This document shows positions 32,810 through 40,898 of a stretch of DNA of 64,000 bases, in pieces. The notes beneath the pieces were generated by a model that did not search any database, was not told where the DNA came from, and saw nothing but the letters and a program-made list of their open reading frames with translations. Position 1 is the first letter of the stretch. The number at the start of each line of letters is the position of its first letter. Where the stretch lies: the NCBI GenBank assembly GCA_905214435.1, contig CAJMMA010000001.1, positions 1 through 64,000 of the forward strand. The letters are read 5' to 3'. This stretch comes from an uncultured bacterium (GTDB lineage: Bacteria; Actinomycetota; Coriobacteriia; Coriobacteriales; Coriobacteriaceae). Position numbers and translations under genes: made by a program.

Positions 32810-33091
32810 TTACTTAATCTCCTGAATCGCGTAACGCGAAACATCTACGACGGCACCGGATCGGACTTTGATCTGGACCTTTTCGCCTTCGATGCCTTTG
32901 ACGGTTCCGTAGATACCGCCGGCGAAAAGAACCTCCTGACCCGGCTTGAGCTCCGTGTGCAGCTCCTTGAAGTACTTCTGCTTCTTCTTCATGTTGATTT
33001 GCGACCAGATGGTGTAAATCAAGCCCATGATGACAAGCAGGCCCAAAAGAGCGACCGAGGAACTCAGAACACTGGCTCCGAAATCGGCCAT
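32810..33091 (-). CDS. yajC: YajC-family protein within the PTS operon
   Basis: Predicted 93-residue protein with one N-terminal membrane helix (about residues 10-30) and the YajC-type cytoplasmic domain KKKQKYFKELHTELKPGQEV, then GGIYGTVKGIEGE. YajC normally partners SecDF in protein export. Placement between EIIA and EIIB genes of mannose-family PTS operons is also known in streptococci, where its purpose is unclear; it may assist membrane assembly of EIIC-EIID. It overlaps the EIIA stop by one base, so it is translated with the operon. Confidence 0.85.
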   Translation of the reverse strand: MADFGASVLSSSVALLGLLVIMGLIYTIWSQINMKKKQKYFKELHTELKPGQEVLFAGGIYGTVKGIEGEKVQIKVRSGAVVDVSRYAIQEIK

Positions 33092-33534
33092 TAGATGCCG
33101 TCCTCGTCGCCGAAGATATCCTCTTCCTCGGCACCAGCGACGGAAGCGACCGTCTGGGCGGTGATGCCCGTCTGGCCAACGGTCACGGCCTGCTCGCCAA
33201 GCTCGGCGAGCGTGGCGTTGCCGCGGAGGAACAGAAGCTCAATAACCATGGGAAGGTTAGTTCCAGTCAGAATCTCGACGTTGTCGACATCCTGGGCAAT
33301 CATCATTGCCTGGTTGAACGGGGTACCACCAAGCAGGTCGGTAAAGACGAGCACGCCATCGCACTCCTCGCGCATGGCGGTAATAGCGGCGCGGAGATCC
33401 TCACCGTAGGAAGCAGCCTGGTCGCCCTCAAAAGGAACGACGGTAAAAGCGGGCTGGTCGCCAGCGACCATAGCGATAGCGCTTGCGAGGCCGGGTGCGA
33501 ACTGTCCATGACCGGTAAGAATAAAGCCAACCAT
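33091..33534 (-). CDS. Mannose-family PTS EIIA
   Basis: Predicted 147-residue EIIA domain, first gene of the operon EIIA-YajC-EIIB-EIIC-EIID. Phosphorylated His9 is in ILTGHGQFAPG, and LVFTDLLGGTPFNQA is the other family block. It receives phosphate from HPr. By analogy with AgaF it would serve N-acetylgalactosamine uptake, but mannose-family permeases are broad and the substrate needs testing. Confidence 0.93.
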   Translation of the reverse strand: MVGFILTGHGQFAPGLASAIAMVAGDQPAFTVVPFEGDQAASYGEDLRAAITAMREECDGVLVFTDLLGGTPFNQAMMIAQDVDNVEILTGTNLPMVIELLFLRGNATLAELGEQAVTVGQTGITAQTVASVAGAEEEDIFGDEDGI

Positions 33535-33650
33535 TCAAATTTCCCTTCCGAAGGTGTGTACGATCTGAGTCCGATGATGTTCGGAAGCCAACGGGCAATC
33601 GCCCTTAAAGCTTCTTGGAAAGCGTTCTTTGAGAACCAGTGGTCTCTCAA

Positions 33651-33663
33651 CTGGTAGTAACCA
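33651..33663. promoter_or_regulatory. GntR operator before the PTS operon (dre-like)
   Basis: CTGGT-AGTA-ACCA, identical over 13 bases to the agaS site at 29358. On the minus strand it lies just after an extended -10 box (TGATATAGT; TATAGT at 33681-33686), where a repressor would block transcription. Further half-sites ACCAG occur at 33635 and at 33931 and 33941. Confidence 0.6.
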
Positions 33664-33738
33664 CGTGACGTGTTGTTGTCACTATATCACCACAGAAGAG
33701 GTTGCTTTCGTTGATTCATACAGTAAAACGTTTTTGCA

Positions 33739-33748
33739 CCGTTCACGG
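33739..33748 (+). promoter_or_regulatory. CCGTTCACGG motif, PTS promoter region
   Basis: Here in its full palindromic form ACCGT-TC-ACGGT (33738-33749). A stem of the same word, GGTGAACGGT (33959-33968) against ACCGTTCACC (33977-33986), lies 220 bp further on. Confidence 0.5.
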
Positions 33749-34242
33749 TAAAAAATCGACCGTTTACCGCTCGTTAACACTTCTACCTGCGGTTTTGAAA
33801 CCGTATCGAAATACTTTGACGAAAGATCGGAACTTTTTTCGTGTCTAAACAACGCAGGGTGGCTAAAAATGGCGTGTAGAAAAAATGCAGGTCATTGTGA
33901 AGATTTGTGAATTGGTCTTTTTGACTTAATACCAGTTAGAACCAGTTTCGATATTATCGGTGAACGGTAGTTTTCGACCGTTCACCGGTTATTTGCAATC
34001 GTTTGCAGCCGTTTTCCCATATGAATTAGGGAGACCCGATGAAGCACTTGCGCGGTTGCAGGATATTTAGATACTCGTCCATCCCCCACGTGCCAAACTC
34101 TCACTCCCTAAATATGCCACAAGCTCTCGCTATTCGTCTCACAAACATTACTTACTCTTACTCTAATCTGTAATTGTTTATCGTTTATCATTAAGTATGA
34201 TATAAGATACAAGTATCATCCAAGACATTGGTTGGAGGAGCT

Positions 34243-34881
34243 ATGATCCGCTGGAACGTATCCAAATCGAATGAAGCCATCGACCGTGAACAGGCAATAG
34301 CCAAACTGAGGAAGCTCACTCGCTACTGCAAATGGGGCACAATCTGCACCATCGTGGCGCTCGCTCTGGGACTCCTCGCAGTCATTGCAATCTACGATCT
34401 ACTCATATTGCCTAGCCTCTCCCAAGGGTTCTGTCTCCAATCCGTAGAGCTTGAGGCTAGCGAAGGGCCAATTCTCGCTCTCGTCGGCACCAATGAACAG
34501 ACTCCTCTTATGCTTGTCGCGCACGACGGTCATACTGCCATAGGGAGCGGCATGATGGCATGCCTCGCGCTTGCCATCGCGCTAAGCGCATACAGGTTTT
34601 TCTCCGCCATTGAAAAGGCGGGCAGGCCCTTTGACCTCGAATGCATCCGCATACTACGTCAAGTAGGACATTTGTTCCTTATTGGCGGCGTTGCTGTGAA
34701 GCTTCTTGGTGCCATAGTCACGGGGCTGATACTCTCAGGATTTGGCGGCAACTTTACGGATGCGCTTGGTGGCCAGCACCTCGACCTCTCTATGGTCTTT
34801 GCAGGCCTGATTATTAGCCTGATTGCCAGCGTCTTCCAGTACGGGTGTATCCTGCAAAAACAAGATGACGAGTTGCTCTAG
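34243..34881 (+). CDS. DUF2975 membrane protein
   Basis: Predicted 212-residue membrane protein with four hydrophobic segments (about residues 37-60, 100-120, 145-170 and 185-205), the DUF2975 layout. Function is unknown. Proteins of this family are very often paired with a small XRE-type regulator, as here with the next gene 9 bp downstream. Start ATG at 34243 has GGAGGA upstream. Confidence 0.75.
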   Translation: MIRWNVSKSNEAIDREQAIAKLRKLTRYCKWGTICTIVALALGLLAVIAIYDLLILPSLSQGFCLQSVELEASEGPILALVGTNEQTPLMLVAHDGHTAIGSGMMACLALAIALSAYRFFSAIEKAGRPFDLECIRILRQVGHLFLIGGVAVKLLGAIVTGLILSGFGGNFTDALGGQHLDLSMVFAGLIISLIASVFQYGCILQKQDDELL

Positions 34882-34890
34882 GGGGAATCC

Positions 34891-35130
34891 ATGATTATTC
34901 TGCGGCTCGACCGCATGCTTGCCGAACGCAAGATTTCATCCAAAGAGCTTGCGGAACGCGTGGGTATCTCCCAGGTCAATATGTCGCGTATCAAGACGGG
35001 CAAGGTTTCTGCCGTGCGCTTTTCAACTCTTGACGCGATATGCCGGGCTCTCGACTGCCAACCGGGCGATGTGCTGGAATATATGCCTGACGATGAAGCC
35101 GATAACCTCTTTGGACTTAAAGATGAATAG
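34891..35130 (+). CDS. Small XRE-family transcriptional regulator (YozG-like)
   Basis: Predicted 79-residue protein that is almost entirely a Cro/C1 helix-turn-helix: RKISSKELAERVGISQVNMSRIKTG without a sensor domain. It forms a two-gene unit with the DUF2975 protein and presumably regulates that operon, perhaps controlled through the membrane partner. Confidence 0.85.
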   Translation: MIILRLDRMLAERKISSKELAERVGISQVNMSRIKTGKVSAVRFSTLDAICRALDCQPGDVLEYMPDDEADNLFGLKDE

Positions 35131-35166
35131 CCATAATTAAGCCGCCAATCACGCCCTCAACGCAAA

Positions 35167-35198
35167 AAGCCCGCCAGAACGACGTTCTAGCGGGCTCA
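35167..35198. terminator. Bidirectional terminator
   Basis: AGCCCGC-CAGAAC pairs with GTTCT-AGCGGGCT between the convergent ends of the XRE gene and the SurA-like gene. Confidence 0.8.
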
Positions 35199-35239
35199 AT
35201 CAGATATTTCGACTTCGTGCTCGAAAGCTCGGGCAACCT

Positions 35240-36322
35240 TTAAGCAAACAGGCCGTAGATGCTGATGTTGGCCTTGGCGTACAGGCCGTTGGCATACTCG
35301 GTCCACTTGGAGCTGGCGCTCGAGGCCTGCGAGGAGTACTGCTGATAGGCGGTGTAATAGGCGGTCATGGCCTGCTTATAGGTGGCACTATCGGCGGTAA
35401 AGGCATCGTTAGCGAAGGCCTTAGCGTAGGTGCTGTTCTCGTCCTTCCAGGTGCCCTTCGAGCTATCCCACTCGTCACCGGCAAGGTTGATGATGTAATC
35501 GGCGTAATCCTTGCTCGCGGTGTCCTCGTTGCCGTCAGAAGGCTCGGTCGGAGCGGTCGGCATGCTCGCGGAAGCATCGCCCACCTTCTTCTTGTAGAGC
35601 TTCTGCAGCGTCGCGGACTGGCGGACGATCTGCTTGGCCTGGTCCTTGGACACGCCATACTGCTTGGCCATGGTGTCGTAGTCCGAGGTGCCGATAGAAT
35701 CCTCGGCGTACTTCTTCATCTCCTTAGAGGAGACGGTAATGCCCTCGTCCTCGGCAGCATCGAGCAGAATCTTGTTGCGCACGTAAGACAGGATGACGTC
35801 GGCAGAGGGGGCGGTGTAGTTGCCGTTACTATCCTTGACGGTATCGAGGCTGTACTGGCTCTCGATGGCCTCGCGCGCGGTGATGTCGCTCTTCTTGCCG
35901 CTATAACTATAGCTTGCCACGGTCGAATCGAGCTGGTCCTCGGTCAGGGTCGACGAACCGACGCCCTTGCCGCCAAAGCCGCCATTGCCCATAAAGAAGC
36001 CGACCACCGCAGCGATCACGACTGCAACCACAAAGGCGGCAATCATCGTCTTCTTGTGCTTGGATGCATGGTCGTCCGCGTCGGAGTCGTCCTCGTCTTG
36101 CTCCTCGGGCATGAGGTTCTCGTCAGCGGCATCTGCGGCGATCTGAGCCTCCAGACGGGCGTCCTCTTCCTCGGCCGTCGTGCCAGCAGCAATGTGCTCG
36201 GCAGACGTACCGGCAACCAGGTCGATCTTCTCGTCCTCGTCACCATCGGGGCCTTCGCCGCGCTCGATGATCTGGATGCCGTCGATCTCGTCCTTCTCGT
36301 CCTTCTTTTGAATCAGACCCAT
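35240..36322 (-). CDS. Membrane-anchored SurA-N-like protein
   Basis: Predicted 360-residue protein. Residues 1-88 are highly acidic and should be cytoplasmic; one membrane helix follows at about 92-112 (KTMIAAFVVAVVIAAVVGFF). The outside part has a chaperone-like helical region, DVILSYVRNKILLDAAEDEG with SKEMKKYAED and QAKQIVRQSATLQKLYKKKV, resembling the N-terminal domain of SurA/PrsA foldases. No peptidyl-prolyl isomerase domain is present. A role in folding or sorting of exported proteins is plausible but unproven. Confidence 0.75.
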   Translation of the reverse strand: MGLIQKKDEKDEIDGIQIIERGEGPDGDEDEKIDLVAGTSAEHIAAGTTAEEEDARLEAQIAADAADENLMPEEQDEDDSDADDHASKHKKTMIAAFVVAVVIAAVVGFFMGNGGFGGKGVGSSTLTEDQLDSTVASYSYSGKKSDITAREAIESQYSLDTVKDSNGNYTAPSADVILSYVRNKILLDAAEDEGITVSSKEMKKYAEDSIGTSDYDTMAKQYGVSKDQAKQIVRQSATLQKLYKKKVGDASASMPTAPTEPSDGNEDTASKDYADYIINLAGDEWDSSKGTWKDENSTYAKAFANDAFTADSATYKQAMTAYYTAYQQYSSQASSASSKWTEYANGLYAKANISIYGLFA

Positions 36323-36360
36323 ATCAGTTACTCCTTGTTAGGAAACATAGTCCGCAATAG

Positions 36361-36390
36361 AATACGCCCGACAGAGCGCCGGGCGTATTG
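36361..36390 (-). terminator. Terminator after isocitrate dehydrogenase
   Basis: AATACGCCCG pairs with CGGGCGTATT (36380-36389) between the dehydrogenase stop and the SurA-like gene; the T run is weak. Confidence 0.6.
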
Positions 36391-36448
36391 ATTCTCAGGT
36401 TATACGCAAACACTTAAGTACTATTTAGGCGTTTGCAGTCTGCATGCC

Positions 36449-37534
36449 TTAGGCCAGGTGCGCGATAACGGCATCGGCAAAGGCCTGCGTGCCCACAGCG
36501 CCCTCAACGGAGCCGGTCTGGGCACGACGAACGTCGCCGGTGACCTGCTCACCCTCGTCGAGCGTGGCAGAAACGGCGGCGCGAATACGATTGGCCGCGT
36601 CGTTCTCGCCCAGGTGATCGAGCATCATAGCCGCAGACAGAATCTCGGCCGTGGGGTTAGCGATATCCTGGCCAGCGATATCGGGCGCGGAGCCGTGCGT
36701 CGCCTCGAAGATGGCGCAGTCGGCACCGATGTTGGAGCCGGGGGCCATCCCTAAGCCGCCCACCAGGCCGGCGCACAGGTCGCTCACAATGTCGCCGTAC
36801 AGGTTGGGTAGCACCAGGACATCGAAGTCGTTGGGGTTCTGGACCAGGCCCATGCAGGTGGCGTCGACAATCTTGTCGTTGAACTCGATATCGGGATAGT
36901 TGGCGGCCACCTCGCGCGCAACGCGCAGGAACAGGCCGTCGGTCGCCTTCATGATGTTGGCCTTGTGCACAGCCGTCACCTTTTTGCGGCCGCAGCGGCG
37001 GGCGTACTCAAAGGCGTACTCCACAATGCGGCGGCTCTTGGCGATGGAGATGGGCTTGATCGAGATGGCGGAATCAGCGGCGAAGGTCTTTTGGCCCGAG
37101 CGCTCGACGAGCTGCGAGAGTTCCTCGACCTCGGCAGCGCCCTCATCGAACTCGATACCGGCGTAGAGGTCCTCGGTGTTCTCGCGCACGATGACCAGAT
37201 CGACGTCACGGAAGCGCGAGCCGTCGCCCGGCTGCGACAGGCAAGGGCGCACGCAAGCGTACAGGTCGAAGTGCTTGCGCAGGGCCACGTTGACGCTGCG
37301 GAAGCCCGTACCGACCGGTGTGGTGATGGGGCCCTTGATGGCAACCTTAGTCTCGGCAACCGCATCGAGCACGTGCTGGGGCAGCGGCGTGCCAAACTCG
37401 TCCATGACGCCGGCGCCGGCCTCCTGGACGTTCCAGTTGATCTGGACACCGGTGGCCTCGACCACGCGGCGCATGGCCTGCGTAATCTCGGGACCGATAC
37501 CGTCACCGGGAATCAGGACTACATCGTGCGCCAT
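36449..37534 (-). CDS. Isocitrate/isopropylmalate dehydrogenase family, probably NAD-isocitrate dehydrogenase
   Basis: Predicted 361-residue beta-decarboxylating dehydrogenase. The family signature is [20 protein letters not shown], with catalytic Tyr/Lys regions [14 protein letters not shown] and [14 protein letters not shown]. The substrate loop [25 protein letters not shown], with Ser before the asparagine, resembles NAD-isocitrate dehydrogenases rather than LeuB. No leu genes are near. It would supply 2-oxoglutarate for glutamate synthesis in an organism with a partial citrate cycle. First residues [16 protein letters not shown] set the start. Confidence 0.85.
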   Translation of the reverse strand: MAHDVVLIPGDGIGPEITQAMRRVVEATGVQINWNVQEAGAGVMDEFGTPLPQHVLDAVAETKVAIKGPITTPVGTGFRSVNVALRKHFDLYACVRPCLSQPGDGSRFRDVDLVIVRENTEDLYAGIEFDEGAAEVEELSQLVERSGQKTFAADSAISIKPISIAKSRRIVEYAFEYARRCGRKKVTAVHKANIMKATDGLFLRVAREVAANYPDIEFNDKIVDATCMGLVQNPNDFDVLVLPNLYGDIVSDLCAGLVGGLGMAPGSNIGADCAIFEATHGSAPDIAGQDIANPTAEILSAAMMLDHLGENDAANRIRAAVSATLDEGEQVTGDVRRAQTGSVEGAVGTQAFADAVIAHLA

Positions 37535-37540
37535 AATCTG

Positions 37541-38239
37541 TTACTCCTCGTCTTCGGCGTCGTCAGATTTTTTAACGCTAGCACGCTTCTTCTTTTTGGA
37601 GAGATCCAGGCCAAAACGTTTAACAAGCATTTCGCAAATCTCGCTCGAGCGAGCCTTGAGATAGCTGCCCTTGCCGTTCTCGGCATCGAACTTAAGACGC
37701 AGCGCAAGCTTCTCTGCGACCTCGGCGTCGATCTCGCCCTGGCCAAACTCGTACAGGCAACCGAGCATGTCGCGATACTCAAGGTCGCCGTGGTAGCACT
37801 GAATGGCCTCGTCCAGGATGGGCCAAGCCTCGCGCGAACGCTCAACGCTCGTGGCGCCCCACACGCACAGCAGGCGGAAGGCGGCATAGCGCAGCGTGGA
37901 GGAAATCTCGTCGAACAGCGCGGTCTCGGCGCCCTCAAAGGCATCGCCCATCTGCTCGGGGCAGGTGGTGGCGAGCGCCGCCAGGGCATCGAGAGCCTCC
38001 CAGCGGGTCTGAGCCTCGGGGCGGTCGAGTGCCTCGATCAGCGCGGGCACGCAGGGCACGACGCGTTGCGGGTCGCGCTCGGCCAGCAGATGCAGCACGC
38101 GGGCGGCAAACTGGCGGATGCGGCGTGTGGGGCAGCCGAGCTCCTGGACCAGGCGGTCGACGGCGTTCTCGTTCTCCTCTGCCAGCTGAAGCTGTGCCAG
38201 CTCCTCGTCGGTGAGCTGTTCGTCTTTGTTTTCTGCCAT
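37541..38239 (-). CDS. HEAT-repeat-like protein of unknown function
   Basis: Predicted 232-residue, mostly helical protein. Segments such as RRIRQFAARVLHLLAERDPQ and TRWEALDALAALATTCPEQ have the paired-helix pattern of HEAT/armadillo repeats, which bind other proteins. The C-terminus is Lys-rich, then acidic. It lies 6 bp before the isocitrate dehydrogenase start in the same direction and may share its transcript. No enzyme motif is seen. Confidence 0.65.
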   Translation of the reverse strand: MAENKDEQLTDEELAQLQLAEENENAVDRLVQELGCPTRRIRQFAARVLHLLAERDPQRVVPCVPALIEALDRPEAQTRWEALDALAALATTCPEQMGDAFEGAETALFDEISSTLRYAAFRLLCVWGATSVERSREAWPILDEAIQCYHGDLEYRDMLGCLYEFGQGEIDAEVAEKLALRLKFDAENGKGSYLKARSSEICEMLVKRFGLDLSKKKKRASVKKSDDAEDEE

Positions 38240-38254
38240 AGTTACCTCTTCTTA

Positions 38255-38683
38255 CTATTTCTTAGCGTGCTTGCCAACACCCTTGCTGTCATCGGTGACC
38301 GAGATGAGCTGTCGGTCTGCCGCACCATTGTGACGCGCGCGGCGGCGCTCCTCGGCGTCGCCCGCATCGGCGGCGGCGCGATGGGCCTTGTTGACATTAA
38401 AGACCTCGTCGTGCTTGCGCCACGGGCCAACGGACTCGCCAAAGCTCATCTTAAGACCGGCGATAAAGCCGCCGAGCCAGCCGATCGGCGCAAACTGCAC
38501 CAGCGGGAACAGCGAGAACACCCAGGTCAGCAGGACGACTGCCGCCGCTCCCGCAAAGTTGGCAATCCAGTAGTCGCGCTTGGTGATGACGCGCTTTTCG
38601 CACGCCCACTGGCCGCACAGAAAGCCGATGTAGATCGCAAAGAGAAAGAGCGCCAGCGCAAGCACCACGAACGTCCAGCTCAT
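38255..38683 (-). CDS. Small membrane protein of unknown function
   Basis: Predicted 142-residue protein with hydrophobic segments at about 2-24 and 40-80 and a charged cytoplasmic tail rich in Arg/Ala and ending in KGVGKHAKK. Not recognised. It starts 6 bp after the dehydrogenase gene upstream stops and is followed by the HEAT-like gene, so these genes may form one operon. Start ATG at 38683; the frame extends upstream into the neighbour without support. Confidence 0.6.
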   Translation of the reverse strand: MSWTFVVLALALFLFAIYIGFLCGQWACEKRVITKRDYWIANFAGAAAVVLLTWVFSLFPLVQFAPIGWLGGFIAGLKMSFGESVGPWRKHDEVFNVNKAHRAAADAGDAEERRRARHNGAADRQLISVTDDSKGVGKHAKK

Positions 38684-38688
38684 GGGCG

Positions 38689-39768
38689 CTACTCCCCGTG
38701 ATGGTGGCCACAGCAGCACTCGTGGCCGTCGTCATGACCGTGGCCGCCGCAGCACTCGTGGTCCTCGCCGTGATGGTGGCCGCAACCGCACTCATGCTCG
38801 TCGCCGTGCTCGCCGCAACCGCAGCCGTCCTCGTGGGCACCGTGCTCCTCGGGGCGATACTGCGACCAGTCCAGACCGGCGGCGATGGCGTCGGCCTCCT
38901 CCTTGTAGAGGACCGTGATGGCCTGGGTGCCCAGCTTGGCGCCACCGATAGCGTCGAGCATGTCGTAGAGCGTAAAGGCCACGTCGGCGCCGGGCAGCGC
39001 GAGCTCGCGGTCGTCGGCGTAAGCAAGGGCCAGGCGCAGGTCCTTAATGAAGTGCTCGACCATAAAACCGGGCTTGTAGTCGCCGTCGAGCGCCTTGGGA
39101 GCCAGGCTCTCCATGGCGCCGGACTTGCCGGTACCGCCCAAGATCATCTGGCGGGTCTTCTCCAGGTCAAGGCCGCTCAGCTCGGCAAATGCCATGGCGT
39201 CTGCCATGCCGACCATGCAGGCGCCCAGCGACACCTGGTTGGCGAGCTTGGCAGCCTGGCCCTTGCCAGCGCCGTCGAAGCAGCAGATGTTGGCCGCAAA
39301 GGTGGCAAGGATGTCGCGGACTGGGGCGATATCGTTCTCGGTGGCGCCCACGATAGCCGTGAGCGTGCCGGCGATAGCACCAGACTCGCCGCCGGTGACG
39401 GGGCAGTCAAACGCCATGCGGCCGGAAACCTGGGCGGCCTCGGCAATGTCGCGCGCCAGCTCGGGCGAGCTTGTGGTGAGGTCGATCAGGACCGCGCCGG
39501 GCTTAGTGCACGCGAGCAGGCCGTCGCCCGCCAGGTAGAGCTCCTCGACCTCGGAGGGATAACCCACCATGGTAAAGACGACGTCGGCGTTCGCCACGGC
39601 ATCTGCCGGCGTATCGGCCCAAACGGCACCGCGCTCGATAAGCGCGGCGGCCTTGGACTTAGTGCGGTTGTTGACCGTGACGGGATAGCCGGCATCCAGG
39701 ATGTGGCCGGCAATGGGGGCACCCATGATTCCGGTGCCGATGAATGCGACGGAGAGCTTGTTTGCCAT
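38689..39768 (-). CDS. Beta-hydroxyacid dehydrogenase with a His/Cys-rich metal-binding-like tail
   Basis: Predicted 359-residue NAD(P)-dependent dehydrogenase of the 3-hydroxyisobutyrate/tartronate-semialdehyde reductase family. Seen: the dinucleotide loop FIGTGIMGAPIAGHIL, the substrate motif DCPVTGGESGAIAGTL, and the catalytic lysine in GKGQAAKLANQ. The family normally ends near residue 300; here the last 50-odd residues contain about 14 histidines and 9 cysteines in repeats such as HECGCGHHHGEDHECC. This looks like a metal-binding tail and is unusual for the family. The native substrate is not known. Confidence 0.88.
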   Translation of the reverse strand: MANKLSVAFIGTGIMGAPIAGHILDAGYPVTVNNRTKSKAAALIERGAVWADTPADAVANADVVFTMVGYPSEVEELYLAGDGLLACTKPGAVLIDLTTSSPELARDIAEAAQVSGRMAFDCPVTGGESGAIAGTLTAIVGATENDIAPVRDILATFAANICCFDGAGKGQAAKLANQVSLGACMVGMADAMAFAELSGLDLEKTRQMILGGTGKSGAMESLAPKALDGDYKPGFMVEHFIKDLRLALAYADDRELALPGADVAFTLYDMLDAIGGAKLGTQAITVLYKEEADAIAAGLDWSQYRPEEHGAHEDGCGCGEHGDEHECGCGHHHGEDHECCGGHGHDDGHECCCGHHHGE

Positions 39769-39865
39769 GAAACCTTTCCTTTTGGGTTGGGTGTTATTAC
39801 CAGGTTGAATACTCGGTGCCAGCGTTGGGCTGTGAGTCGAGGGCGATTACGGACGCAGCGCTTGC

Positions 39866-40819
39866 CTACTGGCCGCGCACGCGGCGGGCGATGCGGTCGG
39901 AAAGCGACGCCTTGTCGGCGCGGTTCTTACCCCAAAACGCGCAGGCCACCATGCCGGGGCCCACGTGCGAGCCGATGGTAGGACCGACGGAGCTGCGAAT
40001 GATCGTGACGTCGGCGCAACCCTCCTCCTTGCGGATGGCGGCTTCGAGCCAGTCGCCGTCCTTCTCGGCATCGGCCGTCATAATGGCGATGGGCATGGTG
40101 CGATCGGGCACATAGTTCTCGCGGAACGACTTGAGGATGGACTTGAGCGCCTTCTTGCGACCGCGGTTGACGCCGATCAGCGACAGCGAGCCGGCCAGGT
40201 CGTAGGACAGCTCGGGTTTGACGTCGAGCTTTGCCGTGAGCTGTGCCGCCGCGGGCGGAATGCGGCCGCCGGCAGCCAGCGCGTCAAAGCTCTCGAGCGT
40301 AAAGTAACCGTGGACATAGGTCTTGGCCTCGTTTGCCCAGTCGACCAGCTGCTTGGCGGTCAGTCCCGCCGAACGCTGGCGCACGGCCTCAAGCGCCAAG
40401 AGCTCGCCGGTCGCACAGGGCAGAGCGTTGTCGACCACGTACAGCTCAAAGTTGGGATACTCGGCGCGCACGGCGTCCGCCGCCTGGCACGCGGAGTTGT
40501 AGCTCGACGACAGCGCCGAGGTAAAGCACAGGTAGACCGTAGGCGTACCCTCTTTGGCGCACTCGGTAAAGAACTCGATATAGCGACCGAGCGACACAGC
40601 CGAGGTGGACACGCGGGCACCGGCGCGCATACGGTCGTAGAACTCCTTGGGTGTGATGCTCGACCAGATGTCGTCCGTGCGCTCTTCGCCATCGATAATG
40701 AAGGGGAAACCCAGGATATCGACATCGAGGTTCGCGGCGACCTCGGGGCTAAAGTCGCAGCAGGTATCGACGACGATGCGGCAACGGTCCGAATGACCGG
40801 CGGATGCGGCCTTGTCCAT
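39866..40819 (-). CDS. DegV-family fatty-acid-binding protein
   Basis: Predicted 317-residue cytoplasmic protein of the DegV/FakB family, which binds fatty acids, in some bacteria for the FakA kinase. Family markers are IVVDTCCDFSPEVA at the N-terminus, STSAVSLGRYIEFF and FTSALSSSYNSA in the lipid pocket, and the C-terminal SSVGPTIGSHVGPGMVACAF. Start ATG at 40819 is preceded by AGGAG. No fakA gene is visible next to it. Confidence 0.9.
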   Translation of the reverse strand: MDKAASAGHSDRCRIVVDTCCDFSPEVAANLDVDILGFPFIIDGEERTDDIWSSITPKEFYDRMRAGARVSTSAVSLGRYIEFFTECAKEGTPTVYLCFTSALSSSYNSACQAADAVRAEYPNFELYVVDNALPCATGELLALEAVRQRSAGLTAKQLVDWANEAKTYVHGYFTLESFDALAAGGRIPPAAAQLTAKLDVKPELSYDLAGSLSLIGVNRGRKKALKSILKSFRENYVPDRTMPIAIMTADAEKDGDWLEAAIRKEEGCADVTIIRSSVGPTIGSHVGPGMVACAFWGKNRADKASLSDRIARRVRGQ

Positions 40820-40898
40820 CAAAGCGACTCCTTACGTAAAAAGGCGGCCACCCGCATGGGATGGCCGCCAGCCGTTAACTCATGCAAGTTAACGTATT

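Larger units (their letters stand above)
33535..34242. other. 700-bp intergenic region between the PTS operon and the DUF2975 gene
   Basis: No convincing gene. It contains the PTS promoter, the dre-like sites, two clusters of CCGTTCAC motifs, an 18-mer (CTTCTACCTGCGGTTTTG at 33780-33797) shared with the inverted-repeat element at 10.7 kb, and an A+T-rich tail before the plus-strand gene. A small RNA is possible but not shown. Confidence 0.5.

Noticed and set aside
36965..38701. Plus-strand open frame of 578 codons
   Set aside because: Antisense to isocitrate dehydrogenase and the HEAT-like gene, low-complexity Ala/Leu/Gly translation, no ribosome site.
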